Source: Chloroflexi bacterium RBG_16_64_32 (GTDB taxonomy: Bacteria; Chloroflexota; Dehalococcoidia; SM23-28-2; RBG-16-64-32). Taken from it: a stretch of 7,432 nt of DNA. A program made the translations under genes and the position numbers. Of this stretch, positions 1 to 5,089 are shown piece after piece. Under the pieces are notes generated by a model. That model saw only the letters and a list, made by a program, of their open reading frames with translations. It was not told the origin of the DNA and ran no database searches. Within the stretch, counting starts at the first letter, position 1. Each line of letters starts with the position of its first letter. Location of the stretch: assembly GCA_001795235.1 (NCBI GenBank), contig MGNZ01000036.1:13180-20611 (forward strand), read 5' to 3'.

Positions 1-106
1 CCCGCAGCGTCACGCCTCCCAGGACGAGGGGTCTGCCCTCCTGGAAGCGGTGTATATCATAGCCGATGCCGATGCGCATGTCGATCTTCAACGTCTCACG
101 GGTCAT
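1..106 (-). CDS. ispF: 2-C-methyl-D-erythritol 2,4-cyclodiphosphate synthase, N-terminal part (cut by window edge)
   Basis: IspF closes CDP-methylerythritol 2-phosphate into methylerythritol cyclodiphosphate, releasing CMP, in the cytosolic MEP isoprenoid pathway. Only about 35 N-terminal residues lie in the window. They read MRIGIGYDIHRF followed by a GGV segment, which matches the IspF N-terminus, and the D-x-H metal-binding pair is visible in GYDIH. Two starts are possible. The ATG at 106 overlaps the ispD stop by 11 nt. The ATG at 79 begins exactly at the MRIGIG block where most family members start. Neither has a strong Shine-Dalgarno sequence, so translation is probably coupled to ispD. 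The rest of the gene runs off the left edge. Confidence 0.9.
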   Translation of the reverse strand, partial: MTRETLKIDMRIGIGYDIHRFQEGRPLVLGGVTLR

Positions 107-962
107 GGCTGACCGATGCCGCCGCTTCCTGCAGCAGCGCTTCGGCCAGGCGCAGATCCTCCACGGTTGTCACCTTGATGTTGAAGGGTGAGCCCGGGTA
201 GAGCTTGACAGGCAGGCCCAGCGCCTCCAGCATGGCGGCGTCGTCCGTGAAGCCTGCCCTGTCGCCAGACCCGCCCAGCCCGGCCCCGCCGGGCGACCGT
301 GGCGGGAGCGCAGTCGAAGGGTCGGCGGTGACCTCGCGATGGGCCCTCAGAAGGAGATCGTAGCGGAAGACCTGCGGGGTCTGGGCGGCCCATAGACGGC
401 TGCGGTCCACGGTGTGGTCCACCGTGCCGTCCTGGCCGGCCATCTTGATGGTGTCGGCGATGGGGATGGCGGGAACGGCGGCGCCGGTCTCTTGAGCGGC
501 GTCCAGCCCTCTGGATATGACGGGCTCGACGAGGAGGCGGGCGCCATCGTGCACCAGCACCCAGTCGCCAGCCGCCGAACCAGGGGGCTCCAGCGCCTCC
601 AGGCCCAGGCGGACGGAATCCTGGCGGCGTGGACCGCCGCGGCAGACCGCGGATACCTTGTCGATGCCGTATTCGGCCACCAGGTCGCGGCCGCGCTGGA
701 GGTTGGCGGAGGAGATGACGAGCACAATACGGTCGACGTGGCGACAATCCTGGAGCCGCCCGAGGACGTGAGCCAGGAGCGGTCGCCCGGCCAGGTGGGC
801 GAACAGCTTGTCGAGAGCCTGCCCTGAGCCTGTCGAAGGGCCGCCCATGCGGGCGCTGCCGCCGGCGGCCGCGACGATAGCGCCGATCCCCACCCCTCCC
901 GGCCCCGGGGAAGAAGGAAGAAGGCCGGAGGAAAGCCCCTTCCCCCTTCCTCCTTCCTTCAT
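96..962 (-). CDS. ispD: 2-C-methyl-D-erythritol 4-phosphate cytidylyltransferase with two in-frame insertions
   Basis: IspD transfers CMP from CTP to methylerythritol 4-phosphate, the third step of the MEP pathway, in the cytosol. Numbered from the ATG at 962, the family motifs are AIVAAAGGSARMG (about 28-40), DKLF with the substrate lysine (51-54), VHDGAR (137-142; usually VHDAARP), HTVDRSRLW (183-191), TDDA (239-242) and NIKVT (261-265). The protein is 288 aa against about 230 for the family. One cause is a purine-rich N-terminal tail. The others are two insertions, PSTGSGQAL (about 42-50) and a Pro/Gly/Arg-rich segment (about 214-235). The start is uncertain: GTG 977 overlaps the preceding stop by 1 nt, ATG 962 has a weak purine-rich site upstream, and GTG 893 would give about 235 aa once both insertions are discounted, the normal size. 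The frame is open and all core motifs remain, so I infer a working enzyme. Confidence 0.93.
   Translation of the reverse strand: MKEGGRGKGLSSGLLPSSPGPGGVGIGAIVAAAGGSARMGGPSTGSGQALDKLFAHLAGRPLLAHVLGRLQDCRHVDRIVLVISSANLQRGRDLVAEYGIDKVSAVCRGGPRRQDSVRLGLEALEPPGSAAGDWVLVHDGARLLVEPVISRGLDAAQETGAAVPAIPIADTIKMAGQDGTVDHTVDRSRLWAAQTPQVFRYDLLLRAHREVTADPSTALPPRSPGGAGLGGSGDRAGFTDDAAMLEALGLPVKLYPGSPFNIKVTTVEDLRLAEALLQEAAASVSHDP
251..320 (-). repeat. Second repeat-related insertion in ispD
   Basis: On the minus strand this block opens with CCTTCGACTGCGCTC, a variant of the word opening the 27-nt insertion, and closes with CAGGGCAGGCT, which matches 11 nt of that insertion (plus-strand 251-261 against 816-826). 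Between them is GC-rich sequence with a hairpin, CCCGGC/GCCGGG with a GGG loop. It encodes the extra Pro/Gly/Arg-rich residues just before the conserved FTDDA of IspD, where the family normally has only a few residues. The exact borders are uncertain. Confidence 0.5.
813..839 (-). repeat. 27-nt repeat-type insertion inside ispD (encodes PSTGSGQAL)
   Basis: On the minus strand, CCTTCGACAGGCTCAGGGCA followed by GGCTCTC sits between the RMGG and DKLF motifs of IspD. These are nearly adjacent in ordinary family members. The length is 27 nt, so the frame is kept. From memory, CCTTCGACAGGCTCAGGGCA-type words are a dispersed short repeat in several environmental bacterial genomes. Only one full copy lies here. 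A related shorter block is at 251-320. Confidence 0.7.
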
Positions 963-976
963 CCGTCTCTCTTCCA

Positions 977-2030
977 CTAGGTGCCCTTGGGCTGGGCGAA
1001 GATCATCCGTCCGGCCACGGTCTGGAGGACGCGGGTAACGGTAACGTCCAACTCCTCGTTGAGATAGCGGCGGCCCCCGTCGACGACCACCATGGTTCCG
1101 TCATCAAGGAAACCCACTCCCTGACCGATCTCCTTCCCCTCCTGGATGATCCGCACCTCCATCTCCTCGCCGGGGAGAATGGTGACCTTCACGGCGTTGG
1201 CCAGATCATTGATGTTGAGCACCCGCACGTTCTCCAGCTCGGCGATGCGGTTCAGGTTGAAGTCGTTGGTCAGGATGGGCGCGTTCAGCTTGCTGGCCAG
1301 CCGGATGAGCTTCGCGTCCACGTCGCGGGTGTCCGCGAAGTCGTCATCGGCGATTCGCACCTCAACGGGCGCCTCCTTCTGCAGGCGGCTGAGCACGTCC
1401 AGTCCACGGCGGCCCCGATTGCGGCGCAGCGTCTCCGGTGAGTCGGCGATGTGCCGGAGCTCGTCGAGAACGAAGCGGGGCACCACGAAGGACCCCTGCA
1501 GGAAGCCGGTCATCGCCACGTCGGCGATGCGGCCGTCGATTATGGAGCTGGTATCGACGACGATCTCGCGGGCGGAACCGTCGCCGGCTCTGGGCGCGCC
1601 CGGCAGGTACCGCGAGAGGAAGTCAGCGAACTCCTCCTCGCGGGTTACCATCACGGCCACGCCCGTTATCCCCAGAAGAAAGCTGACGACGAAGGGGGCC
1701 ACCCAGCCGCCGGCGCCCGGAAAGGTGAGGAGGAAGGGGGTAGCGAGGGCGCCCAAGAGAAATCCGGTCATCAGGCCGAAGGTCCCCAGAACCAATTGCA
1801 GGGGCGGGATGGTCCTGGACCACTCCTGAAGCTTCTGGAGGGGGACCATGATGACATATGGGGCCGCTAGCGTGCCGAAGAGGGTGAAGCCGATGGGAGT
1901 CAGCGCCACAAACAGCACGCGTGTCAGCCCGCTGTCGCCCTCGGCCAGGGCTAGACCCGAGTAAAGGCCGAGGAAGCCGAAGAAGATCGCGCCCAGCACC
2001 CGGACGACGACGGTCAGTCTTTCGATCATC
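977..2030 (-). CDS. Membrane-anchored PIN/TRAM domain protein (YacL-like)
   Basis: About 350 aa from the ATG at 2030. The N-terminal 130 residues hold about four hydrophobic segments (roughly 7-30, 37-65, 78-104 and 108-128), followed by a linker. A PIN nuclease-fold domain spans about 155-275. Its acidic residues are visible in VVDTSSIIDGR (D159, D165), LDEL (D189/E190), DVDAKL (D236, D238) and TNDFN (D256). A C-terminal TRAM-type RNA-binding domain follows (about 283-348, with GQGVGFLDDGTMVVVDGG). This architecture matches the YacL family often found beside ispD in Gram-positive-like bacteria. The cellular role is not established; membrane-tethered RNA binding or cleavage is inference from the domains. 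The ATG at 2030 starts MIERLTVVVRVLG like its relatives and has GGGGAG about 11 nt upstream; GTG 2047 is an alternative. It is the first gene of the operon, and ispD follows directly. Confidence 0.9.
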
Positions 2031-2128
2031 GGATAATTGCTCCCCACACCGCCTCAGGGGCCACGTCTCTCCCTGACTGATATACGCCTCAGTGTGCGTT
2101 GCCGCAAGGCGAAGCTCAGTCTGGCAGG

Positions 2129-2157
2129 AGTATACTGCGGCCCCAATAGGCTGTCAA
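2129..2157 (-). promoter_or_regulatory. Sigma-70 promoter of the PIN/TRAM-ispD-ispF operon
   Basis: Read on the minus strand, a perfect -35 TTGACA (2157-2152), a 17-nt spacer and the -10 TATACT (2134-2129, 5 of 6 to consensus) precede the PIN/TRAM gene. The expected start is near 2122, giving a leader of about 75-90 nt. It lies just beyond the stop of the upstream VTT gene, so the isoprenoid operon can be transcribed independently of the riboswitch. I see no terminator between the two units. Confidence 0.8.
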
Positions 2158-2167
2158 AGTGAGCAGT

Positions 2168-2806
2168 TCACCCGACGAGGCGGACGATCACGTCGACCCC
2201 CAAACCGCCGATCGCCGCCAGGTAGGTGTCCTTGATGACCTTTCCGCTCAGCACGGCCAGGAAGAAACGCCGGATAGGCATCCTCACCGCTCCCGCCGCT
2301 ACGCCGGCCAGGTCGAACAGCGGGTTGGGGAAGATGGAGAGCAGAAACATGCTCAACATGCCGTGGCGCTCCATCCACCTATGGATGCGCTCGTACTCCG
2401 GCCGGTTTTCGAAGACGATGCGGCCCCCGTATCCGGCGGCGTAGCCGCTGAACTCGCCCAGCGCCTCTCCCAGGCCGGCGATGAGGCCCACCCATATGAA
2501 GGCAGGCACTCCCAGGAGGTCGTCGAGGAGGGCGCCGCCGCCGAAGACGCTGGCCACGGCGGGGGAGGGCAGGAGGATGGAGGCGCTGCCCACCACGTTG
2601 ATGAGGAACACGCCGGCGTAGCCCCATGACTTGAGATTGCTCGTGTCGGCTCCGAAATAGAAGAACGCCAAGGCAAAGACAGTCATGAGGAGGGAAACGC
2701 CGATCAGGAGGGTGTACTCCAGCCGCCAGGCGAAACGGCCCTGTTCCGATGGCGTGCGCTCCTGGTCGCGACGGGTCATGATCCGGACGCCTTCCCGCGT
2801 AGCCAT
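2168..2806 (-). CDS. VTT/DedA-family integral membrane protein under c-di-AMP riboswitch control
   Basis: A 212-aa membrane protein of the VTT (SNARE-associated/DedA/TVP38-like) type. Hydrophobic segments lie at about 31-51, 62-88, 99-118, 149-172 and 183-208. The glycine-rich core GLGEALGEFSGYAAGYGGR (about 111-129) and the later FPNPLFDLAGVAAGAVRMP (about 159-177) are typical of the family. Characterised members are linked to lipid flipping, envelope homeostasis or proton-motive-force-dependent tolerance; the substrate here cannot be read from sequence. The ATG at 2806 lacks a clear Shine-Dalgarno site and lies 12 nt after the terminator T-run. The in-frame ATG at 2779 has GGAAGG about 10 nt upstream and could be the real start (203 aa). 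Its long leader carries a riboswitch and an intrinsic terminator, so expression should depend on c-di-AMP. Confidence 0.85.
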   Translation of the reverse strand: MATREGVRIMTRRDQERTPSEQGRFAWRLEYTLLIGVSLLMTVFALAFFYFGADTSNLKSWGYAGVFLINVVGSASILLPSPAVASVFGGGALLDDLLGVPAFIWVGLIAGLGEALGEFSGYAAGYGGRIVFENRPEYERIHRWMERHGMLSMFLLSIFPNPLFDLAGVAAGAVRMPIRRFFLAVLSGKVIKDTYLAAIGGLGVDVIVRLVG

Positions 2807-2817
2807 AGCTCTAGACG

Positions 2818-2851
2818 AAAAAAGGGGCGGGAGGCCTGGCCTCTCGCCCCT
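2818..2851 (-). terminator. Intrinsic terminator in the riboswitch leader
   Basis: On the minus strand AGGGGCGAGAGG pairs with CCTCCCGCCCCT (12 bp including one G-T wobble) around a small CCAGG loop, and is followed directly by TTTTTT (2823-2818). It sits between the riboswitch and the VTT gene start, the usual expression platform of a transcription-terminating riboswitch. Its 5' arm (2850-2842, GGGGCGAGA) can instead pair over 9 bp with TCTCGCCTC of the aptamer (2945-2937), a possible antiterminator. Confidence 0.85.
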
Positions 2852-2871
2852 GGGTGTAAGGTCTGAACCTA

Positions 2872-3008
2872 GCCTCTCCCTCTACGCCTGCGAGGTTAGC
2901 TGACGGGTTCGGCCGAAGGAGCTGGCCTACTCGCCTGAGGCGAGATTCACCCCACGGCCCGCATTCGCGGGTGGGTCCCCCGCTCCGCCGAAGGGCGGAT
3001 TAGGCGTT
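2872..3008 (-). promoter_or_regulatory. c-di-AMP riboswitch (ydaO-yuaA leader)
   Basis: The minus-strand RNA shows the conserved blocks of the ydaO-yuaA class in order: CCTAATCC at the 5' side, GGGGGACC, GGGGTGAATC, then CCGAACCCGTCAGCTAACC followed by TCGCAGGCG, and a GAGGGAGAGG tail. The helices are visible: P1 ACGCCT/AGGCGT (3007-3002 with 2889-2884), a CCGCC/GGCGG hairpin capped by CTTC (2998-2985), CCCGC/GCGGG, and CTCGCC/GGCGAG (2944-2930). This class binds two c-di-AMP molecules and usually switches genes off when the ligand is abundant. The recognition is by conserved motif memory and hand pairing, not a covariance search. Confidence 0.92.
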
Positions 3009-3031
3009 TGTGTGAGTATGTGGTTGTGTTG

Positions 3032-3061
3032 AAGCTAGCAGAGCAGCTTCATCTATGTCAA
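3032..3061 (-). promoter_or_regulatory. Probable promoter of the riboswitch-VTT transcript
   Basis: On the minus strand a perfect TTGACA (3061-3056) is followed after 18 nt by TAGCTT (3037-3032), preceded by an extended -10 TG. The -10 is weak (3 of 6). The start would be near 3025, about 18 nt before the first riboswitch helix, which is the expected position. An inverted repeat GAAGCT-N8-AGCTTC (3031-3050) lies across the spacer and -10. Confidence 0.5.
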
Positions 3062-3128
3062 CGCGTGCCTGTGACGAAGGTTACGGGCGTTTGGGCGGAG
3101 CAGTCTTGGGAAAGGCGTGCAAGGGGTA

Positions 3129-3157
3129 TTGACAGCAGCGAGGGCGGGTGATATATG
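3129..3157 (+). promoter_or_regulatory. tetR promoter
   Basis: A perfect -35 TTGACA (3129-3134), a 17-nt spacer and an extended -10 TG-A-TATATG (3149-3157) place the start near 3164, inside the operator palindrome. The layout implies that a bound repressor blocks open-complex formation or escape, i.e. autorepression. Confidence 0.65.
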
Positions 3158-3160
3158 TAA

Positions 3161-3194
3161 AAGGAACGTTCGTTTTTGAAAACGAACGTTCCTT
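3161..3194 (+). promoter_or_regulatory. TetR operator: 16-bp perfect inverted repeat
   Basis: The arm AAGGAACGTTCGTTTT (3161-3176) is repeated exactly as its reverse complement at 3179-3194, with only TG between. Each arm itself contains the palindrome GAACGTTC, so the site may hold two overlapping half-operators for two repressor dimers. It lies between the tetR -10 and the tetR Shine-Dalgarno site, and is the natural binding site for the adjacent TetR protein. Confidence 0.8.
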
Positions 3195-3213
3195 CGCTAG
3201 CCAAGGAGCGGTC

Positions 3214-3951
3214 ATGCCAAAAGTCACCGAGGCGCACCTGGAAGCCCGCCGCCAGCAGATCCTGGACGCCGCCTGGGCCTGCTTCGCCCGCAAGGGGTAC
3301 CACCAGACGACAATGCAGGACATCTGCCGGGAGAGCGACCTCAGCCCGGGCGCCATCTACCGCTACTTCGCCAGCAAGCACGCGATCCTGCGGGCCATTG
3401 GGGATCGCTATCAGCAGGTAGGTCGCGCCGTCGTAGAAGAAGCGCGAGCGCAGGCTGAAGGGCCGCTGGACACCCTTCAGCTCCTGGGCCAGACCATGTG
3501 GCTGGCGTTCTTTGATGACCCGATGTCTGAGACGACCACGCGGGTGGACATCGAGATCTGGCCGGAAGTCATCCGCAACAGGACATTGCTGGAAAACCGC
3601 CGTAAGGACCTGAACTTCTGGCGAACGCTGGTGACCCAGCTCCTCATCGAGGCCCAGGAACAGGGACAGCTGAAAACGGAAGTAGACCCGGGCGCTCTGG
3701 CCAGCCTGTTCATCTGCGCACATGAGGGGTTGCGCCACTTCAGACTGGTCGACCCCGACGGGTTCCAGCCGGAGCGGCTGTTTGAGGCGATGGTAGCGTT
3801 GATGTCTGAAGGGGTGGCGATTGACGTCGACGAGATCGGATCAAAGGCGAGGGCGGAGAGGCCGCCCCTGAGGCCGCCCCTTAGCACGCCCCCGCCGCGG
3901 CGGCGCCGGGCCGGCAACAAGGAGGCCGCAGATGTACGCTTACCCATTTGA
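3214..3951 (+). CDS. TetR/AcrR-family transcriptional repressor
   Basis: A 245-aa regulator. The N-terminal HTH domain (about 12-58) has the family pattern ILDAAWACFARKGYHQTTM, DICRESDLSPGAIYRYF and SKHAIL; the recognition helix is near SPGAIYRYF (44-52). The C-terminal ligand-binding and dimerisation domain (about 65-205) is variable, so the ligand cannot be named. The ATG at 3214 is chosen because AAGGAG (3203-3208) lies 5 nt upstream and the HTH begins at the usual place. An upstream in-frame GTG at 3148 would put the operator palindrome inside the protein and is rejected. The last 40 or so residues are a Pro/Arg-rich tail (RPPLRPPLSTPPPRRRR), unusual for the family. The ABC exporter downstream in the same direction suggests control of drug or toxic-compound efflux. 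Confidence 0.9.
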   Translation: MPKVTEAHLEARRQQILDAAWACFARKGYHQTTMQDICRESDLSPGAIYRYFASKHAILRAIGDRYQQVGRAVVEEARAQAEGPLDTLQLLGQTMWLAFFDDPMSETTTRVDIEIWPEVIRNRTLLENRRKDLNFWRTLVTQLLIEAQEQGQLKTEVDPGALASLFICAHEGLRHFRLVDPDGFQPERLFEAMVALMSEGVAIDVDEIGSKARAERPPLRPPLSTPPPRRRRAGNKEAADVRLPI

Positions 3952-4081
3952 GGAGCTGGCTTGGGCGGCCGCGCATGAGCGGGCGGAGGTGACTCGCCAG
4001 ACGCGGCCCCACATCGAAGACCGCCCAAAAATCGCTCCAACTGTGACGCAGGTCACAGTTTTCTCCGCCAGCCGTTGCTAA
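3932..4081 (+). CDS. Probable small protein of 49 aa, function unknown
   Basis: The ATG at 3932 has a near-ideal Shine-Dalgarno AAGGAGG (3919-3925) with a 6-nt gap. It overlaps the last 20 nt of tetR in another frame, as in translational coupling. The protein starts MYAYPFEELAWAAAHERAEV and ends VFSASRC before TAA. The N-terminus resembles short charged helical proteins of the MxxYxxEEL type seen in high-GC Gram-positive-like genomes, but I cannot assign a family. The second half overlaps the CRP-like palindrome and the -10 of the ABC promoter, so its codons there may be constrained by DNA function. The strong ribosome site is the main evidence. Confidence 0.5.
   Translation: MYAYPFEELAWAAAHERAEVTRQTRPHIEDRPKIAPTVTQVTVFSASRC
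4039..4060 (+). promoter_or_regulatory. CRP/FNR-family binding site
   Basis: A perfect 9-bp inverted repeat AACTGTGAC-GCAG-GTCACAGTT contains TGTGA-N6-TCACA, the exact consensus of cAMP receptor protein sites. Its centre (4049.5) is 41.5 bp before position 4091, the start expected from the -10 at 4079-4084; this is class II activator spacing. No CRP-family gene is in the window. A weak terminator is an alternative, since a T-run of four follows the repeat. Confidence 0.65.
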
Positions 4082-4084
4082 TAA
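4076..4084 (+). promoter_or_regulatory. Extended -10 element of the ABC exporter promoter
   Basis: TG-C-TAATAA (4076-4084) resembles an extended -10. No -35 is apparent, which fits an activator-dependent promoter with the CRP-like site occupying that place. The start near 4091 leaves about 19 nt to the GTG at 4110, with AGGAGGAGG (4096-4104) as the ribosome site. Confidence 0.45.
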
Positions 4085-4109
4085 GAAGAGCGTGCAGGAG
4101 GAGGCTGAG

Positions 4110-5087
4110 GTGTCCCGTGTTCGTGAACATGTAGCCTCACCGGCGGCCGGGTGGACGGACGAACCTGGTCGGGAGGTCGTTCTCAGTGTGGAAGGGCTGA
4201 CCAAGCGCTATGGCAGCCTTGTGGCTGTAGACGCTATTTCGCTCGATGTCCGGCGCGGCGAGACGTTCGGGATGCTGGGCCCAAACGGCGCCGGCAAGAC
4301 CACCACCCTGGAGATGATCGAGGGGCTCCGAAAGCCAGACTCGGGGCGGATCACTCTATTGGGCCTGGACGCCGTGCGGCAGCGTCGGGCGGTGCAAGAG
4401 CGTATCGGTGTCCAGCTCCAGTCGCAGGCGCTGTGGCCGGACCTGACCGTCGATGAGACGTTGAGGACGTTCCGGGCGCTGTTCCGGCGGAAGGTTTCGC
4501 TGGAGGAGCTGCTCGGGCGCTTTGCCCTGGCGGACAAGCGGCGGTCGCTGGTAAAGAATCTGTCTGGAGGGCAGCGGCAACGATTGTCCGTGGCAACGGC
4601 GCTTGTGAACGACCCGGAGGTCGTGTTCCTGGACGAGCCGACGACCGGGCTCGACCCCCAGGCGCGTCACAGCTTCTGGGACCTCGTTCGCGACATGCGG
4701 CGCCAGGAAAAGACGGTGATGGTGACCACCCACTACATGGAGGAAGCGGAGGCGCTGTGCGATCGTGTGGCGATCATGGACCATGGCCGGATCATGGCGC
4801 TGGACACACCGCGGCAACTGGTCCGCGGCCTGGCCTTCGATAACACCGTGGAGTGCAGCTTCGCGGAGCCGGTGGATAGAGAGCGGCTGATGGCCCTGCC
4901 GGAGGTGCGGGACGCGCGCAGCGAGGATGGGACTCATTTCCTGTTCACCAACGACGTGTCCGCCACTCTGGCCGGCCTCATGGGGATTACGGATGACAGC
5001 GGCCAGCGTGTGCAGGGCCTCCAGGTGCGTACAGCTACCCTGGAGGACGTGTTCATCTCCCTGACCGGGCGGAGGCTGAGGGACTAG
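4110..5087 (+). CDS. ABC-2 type exporter, ATP-binding subunit (DrrA-like)
   Basis: A 325-aa ATPase that powers the permease encoded directly downstream. Walker A GPNGAGKTT (57-65), Q-loop region around Q104 (QLQSQALWPDLT), signature LSGGQ (151-155), Walker B VVFLDE (171-176), D-loop GLD and the switch histidine in TTH (H208) are all present, so it should hydrolyse ATP. The C-terminal extension (about 235-325), ending with LEDVFISLTGR, is typical of DrrA/CcmA-type drug or lipid exporters. GTG 4110 is chosen for AGGAGGAGG 5 nt upstream; GTG 4092 would lie in front of that ribosome site. It could be read from its own CRP-like promoter or through from tetR. The substrate is unknown. Confidence 0.93.
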   Translation: MSRVREHVASPAAGWTDEPGREVVLSVEGLTKRYGSLVAVDAISLDVRRGETFGMLGPNGAGKTTTLEMIEGLRKPDSGRITLLGLDAVRQRRAVQERIGVQLQSQALWPDLTVDETLRTFRALFRRKVSLEELLGRFALADKRRSLVKNLSGGQRQRLSVATALVNDPEVVFLDEPTTGLDPQARHSFWDLVRDMRRQEKTVMVTTHYMEEAEALCDRVAIMDHGRIMALDTPRQLVRGLAFDNTVECSFAEPVDRERLMALPEVRDARSEDGTHFLFTNDVSATLAGLMGITDDSGQRVQGLQVRTATLEDVFISLTGRRLRD

Positions 5088-5089
5088 CG

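Noticed and set aside
1146..1829. Long plus-strand open frames opposite the PIN/TRAM gene, and similar ones opposite ispD and the VTT gene
   Set aside because: They are antisense shadows caused by high-GC codon bias. Their products are Arg/Ser-rich with no recognisable domain, while the opposite strand encodes clear families.
3148..3213. Upstream GTG extension of the TetR gene by 22 residues
   Set aside because: It would start inside the -10 and translate the operator palindrome. The ATG at 3214 has a perfect-distance AAGGAG and gives the normal TetR N-terminus.
4039..4064. Inverted repeat read as a rho-independent terminator
   Set aside because: The stem is AT-containing and followed by only four T, and its core matches the CRP consensus exactly at class II spacing, so a binding site is preferred.
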